64,000 bases of DNA from Hypomyces perniciosus. Its lineage: Eukaryota > Ascomycota > Sordariomycetes > Hypocreales > Hypocreaceae. Below, piece after piece: positions 24,830 to 35,589 of this stretch (positions are counted from its first letter, which is position 1; each line of letters opens with the position of its first letter). Under the pieces are notes generated by a model. That model was not told the DNA's origin and did not search any database. It saw nothing but the letters and a program-made list of their open reading frames with translations. A program made the translations under genes and the position numbers. The DNA is taken from positions 6,200,001-6,264,000 of the forward strand of contig SPDT01000007.1 of the NCBI GenBank assembly GCA_008477525.1, given 5' to 3'.

Positions 24830-25709
24830 GTCAACTTTTCCAACATCTCACATCAGCCTCTATGCCCCATGCAGTATACGTTGCAGCTTAATTCAAGTGG
24901 ATACTATATCCTTCCTAGGTTTATCTATAGCAATTTCGCGGATGCTCAGTACACCCACCCCACAAGGGTCAAATAACTAATCAGCAGAGTCCGTCTCTAT
25001 AGGCTAATTAATATAACCTACTGGACCTGTGATTTATAAGCCCGGTAAATCTTTAAGTACTACTACATATTTGATCCTTGGAGGCTGTAGAGTGATTTTT
25101 ACCCGTGGACATGACACATTGGAAGGTAGTAATTACGAGAATGAATTAGCCGAAGGATTTCATCCCCTGTTTTGTCGGCGCTGATGAGTTTGAGTCGGGG
25201 ATGATCGGCAAGACTGAGTAGATTGTCCAACTTCGCCGTGCGGCTGGGCCCGCTAGATATCATTAACAGGAAGAAGAGTCTTTATTTGGGCTGGCCCATT
25301 GTGCAACGGTACGCTGACGTACACCCGAAATGTACGGAGTGTGTAGTGTGCACGAGCTTACCGATTTGAATAGAATACAAGACCTTGATTTCCTTCCGTT
25401 CCCTGGACCATCTGATCCGAGGACTCAAGCGACCTTGCTTGGCACAGAGCCCTGTATTCAAAGTGTCGATCCCGAACCCTTGTCGGTAATACATACTACT
25501 AGGATTGGAATTCCGACATCTCAGCGTTGTAAGGGTCTAGCTGAATGAGTGCACGTGAGTTTCCTGTCTAAGTGGGTAAAACGACTCGTCCAAGTAGCAA
25601 GACTCTTCACATCATAGAATGGTCTATGCTTTGTCGCCGTGATCCTCTCCTTTGTGCTTGCTTCTCTTGAGTACCGGTCTCGTTGCTCTCTTAGGTGCTC
25701 ACGCGAAGT
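24830..25709. promoter_or_regulatory. Shared divergent upstream region of the UstYa pair
   Basis: The 880 bp between the two start codons should hold both promoters, so the two oxidases may be co-regulated. I looked for a small secreted precursor with Lys-Arg-bounded repeats here and found none. No binding site is certain. Confidence 0.4.
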
Positions 25710-26785
25710 ATGTTTCGGCAAGCCTACAGAGAACTGTCAACTTCGGAAGATGCCGAAATCCCACACAATAAGACCACTACGAAATGGGGAAGAATCCTAG
25801 CTCTGGTTTGCGTGCTTGAGACACTCGTCTTGGTCTTCCTCATAGCGATCCTTTGGAATGGGGCGACAAGAAAGACGGAATCACAAAATGGATCTTGGGA
25901 AGAGGGTTTACTAACAGACTACTGTCAGTTCCACCAGCCTTATGTTCATCTACTTCACTATTGACAAACGTTAGGGGAGCTCCAAGGTCTGTTTTCTCTC
26001 GAACAAAAAGAATTTCGTAACCATCCCCGGTTGCGGCCAAACAAAACCGCCCAGGTATGGGAGTGGCAGGTTGAATGGGAGAATGACACAAGGCGGTACG
26101 CTGGATCGCCAGACCCGGAGATGGACGAAGCCTGGGATGAAATGCTAGCAGGCAAGATACTTTCCCTCAAGTACCAAAACTAGGCGTGAGTAACATGACT
26201 GACAAACCATAGCAATCAACCTGAACCGAACTGGAGAGACTGCCAAGCCTATCATGAACAAAACATACGGCTACCCTGACGGAAACTACATGATGGGGTT
26301 GGAAGTATTCCATGCCTTACACTGCCTTGTATGGTCATTTCATCATATCATGTGTGAATACTTTATTGACTATCATTTAGAACATGATCCGCCGGACGCT
26401 TTATCCCCGGTACTACCCAGAGTATGATTTGAATGATAGGAGCTTTGCAGCACACATCAGTAAGCATTTTCTTAAATCCTCTTGTTTCTTCCTTCTCCAT
26501 ACTAACTCGCTATCGACAGGCCACTGTGTTGACTACCTGCGGCAGTATGTGCAGTGTAATGCTGACCTTGCGCCAATGTATTTTGAGTATCATGGACCTC
26601 GCGAGGGCTTAGTTCTGGCTGAGCACACAAAACATACTTGCCGCAACTTTGACCAGATACGGCAGTGGATTATGGACCAGAATCCGATCTGGTTTTCGAC
26701 GAAGAACGTCTCTCAGAGAGTGGAATGGGGAACTAGCGTACCTATGAAACAGGAACCAACATCCAAGGCTAATCTGGATGTGTAA
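25710..26785 (+). CDS. UstYa-family oxidase (DUF3328), copy B
   Basis: Predicted 283-aa second UstYa-family protein. Exons are 25710-25923, 25975-26151, 26213-26328, 26381-26459 and 26520-26785; introns are 51, 61, 52 and 60 bp. A membrane helix lies at ~28-50 (ILALVCVLETLVLVFLIAIL). Signature motifs are HALHC (164-168) followed by LNMIRR and HISHC (194-198) followed by VDYLRQ; the second motif is assembled only by splicing exon 4 to exon 5, which supports the model. Intron 2 must use a GC donor (AG|GCAAGA), because the reading frame reaches a stop before any usable GT. It has a TGACTGAC branch point. The architecture differs from copy A (shorter tail, different intron positions), so these are diverged paralogues rather than a recent duplication. 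The role is probably oxidation of a peptide-like metabolite, inferred from family only. Confidence 0.87.
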
Positions 26786-27865
26786 ATAATAGAATACCTG
26801 TAATAATCTCACTGATAAAGTATAAGTTGTGCATAAAGACGGCCTGGAGTGAGAAGAAAAGCCAGGCAAGAAGTACAATGCTGTTACCATGGACTTTCCA
26901 GAATCACCCATACACTGACGTACGATGCTCCTTCGGAATTGAGAAGAACATACATACTTGCGGGCGTTCCGGAGTACTAGCACTAGTGTCAGAAGTTAGG
27001 AATTCCTCGGAGATATTTTGTCTAGGTCGAGACACACGACAAGGGGTCATTCCCTACGACGGCGTGACTTGCCACTTCTAGTAAACATGTCCATGTCTAT
27101 TGACCCTGCTAATATGCGTACGGGACTATAATGGAATCCAGAATAGGAAGCAAAGGGCGGTGAACCTAGGCATCGAGGATATAGCTGCAGGTGTACATTA
27201 TTATAGAGTGTAAAATAAAGAAATGACGCGTCCACCTTGTGTAAGTAGGACTGGGACTATGTGGGTAGTGTAATTCATATTACTGATCAGATACGAGTAA
27301 TATCAAGGTGATGTATCGTTTTATGCCCGACCCACTAATAGGACTACCATCCGAAATCAATCCTTTCATTTCTGACATGGTTGAACATTAACTTGGAGGT
27401 TATGCTTATGCCTTATTCTTGGCTTAGCATCAAGAGATTTACCAGAATGATACCCCTAATTTCTTGTGCGAGAGAGGCCAATACTGCCCAATATACACTC
27501 TCTAATAGATTATAATGCTAATACTACTACTAACTACGAAGTATTCGACTAGCATGTTAGCAGAGCCACCCCCACAACGTCGTCTGGATTTGCCCCTGAT
27601 TCATAAGTCGATCTGTCTCTTCTTTCCGTTGGCCTAATAGATACTCTGCGTTGACACAAGACACATACGGTTAGCCTCAAAGACCCCTACTCAGATCAAA
27701 CCAGCATTCCTAGGTACTATTTGGTTTACGGAGCAATAGGCCGTTGTCGCCTGTAATATCTTCTGGCTTTGTTGCTGACAGTATTTGCACAACTTTGTCA
27801 TAGTGTTTTCTGTTCAGCCGTCACACCAGGCCCCTTTTCTAAAGACACAGATCAACCAAAGCACA
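26786..27865. other. Intergenic region
   Basis: About 1.1 kb between the oxidase and the glycosyltransferase; no gene and no precursor-like peptide found on either strand. Confidence 0.5.
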
Positions 27866-29775
27866 ATGCCTGTCAGTTCCACAAGATCCATTACCCGCTC
27901 TTGGATGATTCATGGAGTCTTAGTCCTCGCATTTTCTTTTGGCTATCGCTTCTTTGTTAGGAGAGAGCCACTCGTCGCTTCCCACCACCCGATTTACTGG
28001 CGCATTCTCCAAGCAGAATATGAGTTTCAGCATCTGATTTCCAGCCAGACTCACTCCTACGAAGATTCTGTCGCAGCATATGTAGCGCGTCGCCGGAGAG
28101 ACCCTCCCCCTGGCTACACCGCGTGGTACAACCTAGCCAGGAAATATGACGCGATTGTGATTGAACAGTTCTGGGACCCAATCTATGAGGATCTGGAGCC
28201 GTTCTGGGCTCTTTCGCCTCGCGCTTTGCGCCAAATTGTTCAGGCCGTTACTGCGACGTCGGAGCAAAATGATGTCGATGCCTTTTGGATTAGGGATGGG
28301 AAACCGGGTACTGGATGTCTAAACGACGATTTCTGCAACCTGTTCCTCGAAATGTTGAATGTTGCTGTGCAGGAAGGTGCAGGGATATTACCGGACGTGA
28401 ATATCGCTTTCAATGCTTTCATCTCCCCAAGAATATGGACTCCGTGGGAGGATGTGGAGATCCTCCGACAGGCGGCAAAGACAGGTAGTATTCTTGAAAA
28501 GGACAATGACATCATGTGGAAACAAGGTAGGACCTCTGGAACGCTTCAAACCGTGCCTTTGGAACGCCAGTGTTAAGTGAAAATAGGACCAGCTCTGGTC
28601 CAAGCTGCATGCTCCCCAGAGTCCTCAGCGAGTCGTCAGTCACTTCCTTCTGGGCAGGTATCCGTTCATACACATGCCAATACTTTCGCTCACATGAAAG
28701 ACGGCATCGTGTCGGATTTCCAACAATCAAAAAGCCCATGTCACCAACCTGACCTCCTTCACCTCCACGGTACATTCGTTGCGCCCAACTATCAGCTAAC
28801 CACAAAGAACTTATTTCCCCTCTTCTCCGTTCAGAGAGTCAGCCAAGTTAATCACGAGATTCGCATACCATCCTTGCTATATTGGTCCTTGGATGAGCGA
28901 TTCTACGCGCCAGATATTTACGGCAATTGGAGCCAGAAGGAGAATAATGTTTTTTGGCGAGGAGGAAACAGTGGAGGGCGTGTGAATGAATCAAACTGGC
29001 AAAGCTTCCATCGCCATCGGCTCGTTACAATGACGAACAGCACCGTGATTGAGAAAATCATGCATGGGGGAAGTTGTCTCGTCCCATGGGCCATTTCGGA
29101 TCGGCTATGTCAGACTTTGCAAAATGCTAGCATTGCCGATGCTAATGCGTTCTTAAAATTTGTGCAAGACAAGCTGGATATCGGATTTGACGCCTTTGGC
29201 TGCGTGGAGCAAAAGCCCCCTCGAACTGATGGGATATCGGGCTGTGCTTATCTTGACGAGACGTACCATTTTTTGAGAACGGTTCCATTGAAACGCGGGC
29301 AGAGAAATAAATTCCTAGTTGACGTAGATGGGAACGGATATAGTGGTAAATATGGAACCCTTGCTTTTTCCTGGCCTGATCGCATCGCTGACCTGACTCA
29401 GGGAGATTCCACAGTTTCATGTTCTCCAATTCGGTACCGATCAAGGCAACGATTTATGATGAGTGGCACGAGTCTCGTCTTGTTCCTTGGAAGCATTTCG
29501 TTCCGATGGACAACCGCTTCGATGACCTGTGGCTAATCTTGGAATACTTCTTTGGGGACTGCATGCAGAATACTAACAATACTTCCTGTATCCAAAATGA
29601 CGAAGAAGCTATGAGGATTGGTGTTGGAGGCGCTGAATGGGCAAAAAGAGTCTTGAGAAAAGAGGACATGACGTTGTATGTTTTGAGACTGCTGTTGGAA
29701 TACGCGAGGATTCTACGAGACGATCGAGACTTTGCGGCAGAGAGCAAGTGTGTCAAGGATAATAAAGATATTTAG
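27866..29775 (+). CDS. GT90 (CAP10-type) glycosyltransferase
   Basis: Predicted 597-aa type II Golgi glycosyltransferase of family GT90, which includes Cryptococcus CAP10 and Cxt1 xylosyltransferases. Exons are 27866-28526, 28587-29345 and 29402-29775, with introns of 60 and 56 bp. A single N-terminal membrane helix (MIHGVLVLAFSFGYRFF, ~14-30) is followed by the PPPGYTAWYNLARKYDA entry motif. The catalytic half shows FWRGGNSGGR, FHRHRLV, DIGFDAFGCVEQ, FLVDVDGNGYSG and, after the second splice, RFHSFMFSNSVPIKATIYDE and WHESRLVPWKHFVPMDNRF. For the first intron a nearer donor at 28485 is also in phase; I chose the one at 28527 because it gives a normal-sized intron. A 45-bp stretch near 28657-28701 could be a further intron. 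The acceptor substrate is unknown. Confidence 0.87.
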
Positions 29776-29999
29776 TTGATCTATTATCCATGGTTAAAAA
29801 TCGTGTCTAGGCGTACTTTGAAGTCACATTGTAATAATTGGCATCACAGAAATCACGTGTACTCAAATGCCGCTGCATGTCTCACATGCATAATATTCGC
29901 CCATTGGGCTCCAACGGCCTCTGCCTCCAACAACTACTAATCTTCACCTTGTCTTGGTTCAAGTCCTCATTAAATACCTGATCCTCAAAAACCACAGAT

Positions 30000-30690
30000 A
30001 TGTCTACACTAGGGGATTGCCGGCCGGTGAACGAACAACTTACACAAGATGGAACCAAACTCCCCGCTTCTGTCGTCACCCAAACCCCAATTCTAGCTGG
30101 GAACAAGAGTCTAGCTGTTAGACCGGAAAGAATCCATCAGATGGAAAGCTCTATTGACAGCTACAAAATGTTCGTATCACTGGTCTTCAGCGTTTCTATC
30201 TTTGGCGCCTCGACGTTTGCAGTCATGGCTGGACAAATGCAAGACCCAGCCGACCTCTGGAAACCCGACCCGCCACCGTTCACGATGGCAACCGTCCGCA
30301 ATTTTCTGGGAATTGCATGGCTCTGTTTCATCTTGACTATAGCTGTGGCAGGCTACAGCTCTAGCATGCTTACGATCTTTCAGCAAGATAAAGACTCTGC
30401 TGAAGAAGCCTGGTTTAACAAATGGGAGCCCTTGGGTATTCTGGCCTCCACAGCACAATATTTGCTGCTTATTACGGCATTCCTGTTCCTGTCCCTGGCG
30501 ATGGTATCGTATGCATACATCCCTGGATGGGTAGCTGTTGGATTCGTTTGTCTTGCTGGACTGTTTCCTATTATTTTGTCCATGTACCAGATTCGGTAAG
30601 ATGCGAGACAATCACATACGCTGTTGCTGAGGAAGATGCTAACAAGAGCTTTCCAGAACACACTTGCGCAAAAGGCGTGAATGGAGTTGA
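30000..30690 (+). CDS. Small four-helix membrane protein of unknown function
   Basis: Predicted 209-aa conserved-type fungal membrane protein; I know the pattern (FSVSIFGASTFAVMAGQM) from uncharacterised Eurotiales proteins but no function. Four hydrophobic segments lie at ~57-77, 101-121, 146-170 and 175-196, after a ~50-residue polar N-terminus. Exon 1 is 30000-30595. A 61-bp intron (30596-30656) has a GTAAGA donor, a perfect TGCTAAC branch point and a CCAG acceptor. Exon 2 (30657-30690) adds a basic tail, RTHLRKRREWS. Without the splice the frame would stop at once after the donor. It lies 224 bp after the GT90 gene on the same strand. Confidence 0.72.
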
Positions 30691-31571
30691 ATGGCGCGTT
30701 TGTCGCTTTCTTTTTCTCTCTGTGGGAAGTGTGTTTAATATCTCAATGCGTGCTGGAGGAAGCGGATTGACTTCAGTTCTGGATAGCTGAGGAGGACCTG
30801 GGTGATATATTACTTCCTCTTTACGGAGTACTATCGTTGGTTTTAGTTTCGGTGGCGCCATAAGCATCTTTTGGGATCGCGGACCATAGTGTGTAGCCTA
30901 GCCACTGGGCTCTATGCAAGAGAACAGAGTTTGCGAGACACGGCCCCTCTACAAGACGCCGTGCCGTGTCCGTCCTGAATCGTAGATATCTTAGCTTCCT
31001 TGGTGGAGCAAGGCACTAAATTTAGGCTGTGGAGATGCGGACACGGAGCACACACTTTCATAGTTGCTCCGGACAAGAGTATGCCCCTTTCTCTGGCAAA
31101 CATCGATCTCCACCACAACGTCCAGTCTGAGAATGTCGACATTTTGCAATGAATTGACACCAGTGAGAGTAGTCCCCCGCATTCTGAACTACCATGACGT
31201 TTCGATGTGCATTGCTGGAGAGCTGGTCTTGGATTCCTACAACGTGCCACGCGTCGGCCGCGTTAGCTGCTCTCATGTCTTGACTTCCACATCTTGACGC
31301 TTACCAGAAGTAAGACCTAGAGATTTGTGTCCCGCAGTCAAAGTCTCTGGCTGCAGCTGGGTTGCTATGCTCAACGGGACTTTTCGAGCCCTGTCAGTCA
31401 ACAGACGACTTCAACAATTACACTGACTATAAGCGTGGTTGCCCTTGTGTCAGGACCACCTGTGCAGCCGTTGAGGCGCCCATGGATATTTCTCGCTAAA
31501 TCTCTCGCTAAGATACAAAAAAAGTCATAAATTCATCGCTTTTATATAACGCATCAAGAGAGGCCAGCCCT
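30691..31571. other. Intergenic region
   Basis: Separates the membrane protein from the transporter 3' end. One TACGGAGTAC motif lies at 30822-30832. Some minus-strand stretches (30912-31276) stay open for up to 110 codons, but carry no motif I know and are broken by stops in continuation. Confidence 0.5.
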
Positions 31572-33189
31572 CTACTGGTGTTTCAAGCCTACCTTGCCTG
31601 TTCTCCGCAGAGTGAGGGCTCCCAGAGCACCACAGACCAGCATGAAACTAAACATAGCCCACCAACTCGCTCTTAAACCCTGCATATATGCGTCAGGATT
31701 TCCCTCCTGCTTCTTGGCAACTATTGTGGATATGACCTGCATAATAGCTGGGCCAAGAGCCCCTCCAAATTGAGCTGCGGTATTAAATACTGCGCCAGCT
31801 AGAGCTTGAGTGTCATCTGGGAATACCTCTGTAATGACGATAAGGGCAACAGTGAAGACTGCGTCAGTGCTGAGTGGCTGCAGCAGCTGTGCCACGAATG
31901 CATTCGCCCAGTATGATGACTGCGGATCTATCACTGCCATCAACAGCGGGGAGCCAGCACATAATGCAGACGAGATGATGACGATCCATAGTGCAGGCAT
32001 CTTATGGACAAATAGGCCCATAACAACGTTAAGAGCCACGCCAACAACTAGACTGGGAACGATACGTATTGAAGCTTCGAGTGCGGATAAATGCTGAACA
32101 TTTTGGAAACTGGAAAGCTATTAGGAATGTCAAAAGAAGTGCAGCGTTTAACTTACAATAAGCTGGCGAATAGCTCTAGAGTGTTGACGACGGCAAGGGA
32201 GAAAGCGATGATCGCACACATGCCGGCGAATGATGTATTCTTCCAGAGAGAGTTTGGTATAAGAGCTGGCTTTCCGATGCGTACTTGTCGTTGAACCCAT
32301 AGAGCGAATGACGGTAAGGCGATTACACTAAGACATAACAGTATAATAGTCTCTACATTTCGAATCTTGTATATATCGGTACTGAGGACACTTTACTCTA
32401 TTGTTAGCACTAGTGTAACCATTCTGAACGAGGAGGAGGCACTCACGCAAGCAGATAAGATAGCATAGCCATAAACATAGATATTAGAAGAACGCCCACC
32501 CAGTCAACTTTCTGCGTAAGCCCATTTAGGACGCCGCGGACAGTCTTGATTTGTGAACTCCTTGGTATTGCCCACAGCCCTGTTGTCGCAAGCGCAAATG
32601 TTAGGCCACCGAAGATATAGAAGCCAGCACGCCATCCGATGGTATTCTCCAGAACGCCACCGAGCACAAGGCCAAATGAGAAGCCTAACGGCTGACTCAG
32701 TCCCAAGCATGAAAAGGCAACATTTCGACCTCGGCCACTGGGTAATAACTGGGTGACGATTGCGACTGAGGACGATAAATGCATTGCGTAACCAATGCCC
32801 TGGACAGCACGTAGCGCCACGAGCTCACGTCCATCTCGAGCGGCTCCAGCACCCAGTATAAGTGCTCCATTAATAAAACAACCGGCAAGGTTAACGCTTC
32901 GGGAGCCAATACAGTCGGCGATAGCTCCAGAGAGTAGGAGAGTTGATGCGGTCGTCAAACTAAAGACGGAGAGTGGCCAGAAGGAGAGCGATAGAGGTAA
33001 CTGGAGGTCGTCTGTGATCATCGGCAGGCCCACGGTAATGATTCCATTAACGGCACTTGAAGCAAAATTAATGCCTGAAAGCTGTATTGTAACAAGGATT
33101 TTCCGAAATCGGTTGGGGTGGATTGCAGTGCTGGGTGACACTTCCAGGATATCGCTGGCAAGTTCTAATGAGCTGCTGTCTGCACTCAT
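31572..33189 (-). CDS. MFS transporter, DHA2-type (14-helix drug/metabolite exporter)
   Basis: Predicted 501-aa proton-driven exporter in the plasma membrane. Exons are 33189-32447, 32381-32157 and 32109-31572, with introns of 65 and 47 bp. N-half motifs include DCIGSRSVNLAGCFINGA (motif A region), ALRAVQGIGYAMHLSSSVAI (motif B) and GLSQPLGFSFGLVLGGVLE (motif C, antiporter signature). The middle exon encodes the linker and next helices (RQVRIGKPALIPNSLWKN), and exon 3 starts FQNVQHLSALEASIRIVPS, as expected for this family. An alternative acceptor for intron 1 at 32394 leads to a stop, so the one at 32382 is required. As the only transporter near the UstYa/GT90 block it is a plausible product exporter, but the link is inferred from proximity. 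Confidence 0.88.
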
Positions 33190-35589
33190 TTTGGACTCCA
33201 GTGGTTACAGCTCAAGTTATTTGCACTTCTTTTTTCTATAGTAAAAAATTGGAGCCTCCCACAACCTATATAGCCTATTTTCACCATCTTGATCGTAATT
33301 GTGTACTACGTGATCGAGCTCTGCTCTGCTTACCCCCTGAGACATCACGGGCATCAAGGCAAACCGAATGCCGCTTTGCGAAACCGCCCGATGAGTGTTA
33401 TGCCGGGCTTCCCGCAGCCCCCTAGACTCCACTTAGGCACTAGAAGCCATCTAGAATCTTTTAGCGCATATGACCGACCCGATTAACTCGGACTAGAGTA
33501 TGTATGTTTTCGGGCTAATTGAAGGTGGATTATGGCTTTCAAGATGGTTGACAGCTTGGTACGTAATATGGTGTGACCTTTGTCGCTATTGCTACAGATC
33601 GCACATCATCTATCTTACTACGAGCTGTTAAGCCATTTGATGTCCTTGACTCTCCCCATCTCTATGACACACACACACACACATCTATGCATATACGTAT
33701 ATATATATACAATAGAATAGGAAAAGATACCCTTCGGCAATAGCTCTACTAAATTAATTCTCAAGTAAAGTAGTATTGGATACGTAAGATGTATATGGAG
33801 TACTCCGCAGAGATATTCATGTTTGTCGGATCACAAATCCTGCAAAAGTGAAGCTCCACACAATCTGCGTGGATAAGTGACCTTATATGTTATGTGACAA
33901 TGTTGTAAGCCTTTCAATGGGGAATGTCTGGGGTTGTCAGTAGGTAGTACTGCTAGTATAAACCGCAAAATCCGCTTTCCATTTCCTATACAGTACTAGT
34001 TAGAGTTATTTATTTAATAATCATACTTATATGCGGAGTAGTTCCCGAAAATTCCGTATGAAATAAACATTAACTTGATATACTCCGTAGTCTTTCTTTT
34101 ATTACTCGTAGTATATGCTTTCACTAACAGTTGTGGTCTTACTCATTCAGCTTTAGTGGCTGTTTTGGAAGGCGCAACGAACATTCTAGTATAGAACTTT
34201 TCGTGGCTCTAGAAGGATTCGTAAGCTTTGTATAGTCCAATTTTCGTGATCCTAGTCTACCTTTGACTACGGGTCAACCTGGTGACAGGTTAGTGAGTGA
34301 AACAACTCCCTTTGGGCTGCGATACATTATACGAGTACGATGCGCCCGTTTATCAGTAATTATAGAGTCACAATTGGATCTCAACGGAACCAACTGGTGC
34401 TATTATGTATTTTGCTTACTAGGATGGCTTGACTATGCTGGCCCGAGTGTCTTTCGTCAGCACCGAGGCTAGGAGTTAATTCCTCATAGTCTGACAAGCC
34501 AGCATCCGAAAGAGAATACTAGCAATTGGTCGCATATGTTAGTAGTATTTGATTACTGTGACCTTCGCATCGAGAACGCTACTCAAGAACTGCTGCCCCA
34601 ACAGTTTCACCGAAGTCCACTCAGTGAGCGAAGCTTCATCATGTCCTTGTACTGAAGATGGTCTTTATGATTTCTAATCAGAGCAATATTATATATACGG
34701 AGTACTCAGAGCTCAGACCAAGCCGTGTAATACAGAGTGACAATCTGTGCACGCTTGACCCCGCGATCACGCCACCGGCATATGTGGAAGACCTGGGACA
34801 TTACTCCGTAAATGGATCCGAAAAACAGACTTTTACTAGTATGTAGCTAATATGAAGGCCCTTGCTCAAGTGGACATACGGAGTACTTCGTACTCCGTAC
34901 TAGTAGTGGAAACAGATGCAGGATGCGCCCGTTTTCGGCACATGGTCATTTCTGAGGGATCCCTGAGATCCGTTCTTTAACATGATAAAAGGGCACAGGA
35001 TCGCCACGAAAAAAGCTTCCTGTTCAAGCAGACTTCAATTCATCAGAAATGGGGAGGCAGATGTGCTGTATTTCTTGTGTGAGGACTATGGTCGATTAGA
35101 ACCTGTTACAAGACACATAATGCAATTCCATAAGGTAAACTAGGTCACAATTTAGCCTAAATGACAGACAGGGATATCAGCACTACCCCCTGCATCTTAC
35201 ATCTTACATCAGATGACGAATTGAACAACTTTATGCTCTTATGACACTCTATACCAGTGTTCCCCAATGGAACCTCTCAAGTGACACCGAGATGTTGCCA
35301 CAAGACTCGATCACCATCACGATGAAGCCAAAAACGCTCCCTCAGATATCAAAGAACACACCCAGCAGCTTTCGCATTCTCCAGGCGATGTCGACGACGA
35401 CATCCCATCAGCACTTTTGCCTATACTGTCATCAGATCCCATTCAACCATCAGCAACAGATCCGCCTTCGACATCAACAGAGACAAGAGACAAGATGTAC
35501 AGACCCATTGTCAGAATGACAGAGATCAGGGACGAAGGGCAAAGAATAGCAGAATTGGTGCTCTCTCCATCTCCCTGAGACGCAGTCGC
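33190..35589. other. AT-rich intergenic region
   Basis: 2.4 kb without a supportable gene. Contains (CA)n and (TA)n runs (33668-33712) and dense TACGGAGTAC-type motifs (33795-33808, 34081-34090, 34695-34705, 34877-34899). Around 35290-35575 a plus-strand frame remains open for about 95 codons (ending in MYRPIVRMTEIRDEGQRIAE) without an in-frame start; it may be a gene fragment. Confidence 0.5.
34877..34899. repeat. Perfect 10-bp inverted repeat with 3-nt loop
   Basis: TACGGAGTAC and GTACTCCGTA are separated by TTC, giving a perfect hairpin. It is the most complete copy of the motif family seen all over the noncoding DNA of this window. Confidence 0.85.

Noticed and set aside
25330..25548. 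Small frame between the UstYa genes considered as a RiPP precursor
   Set aside because: No signal peptide and no repeated core flanked by Lys-Arg sites.
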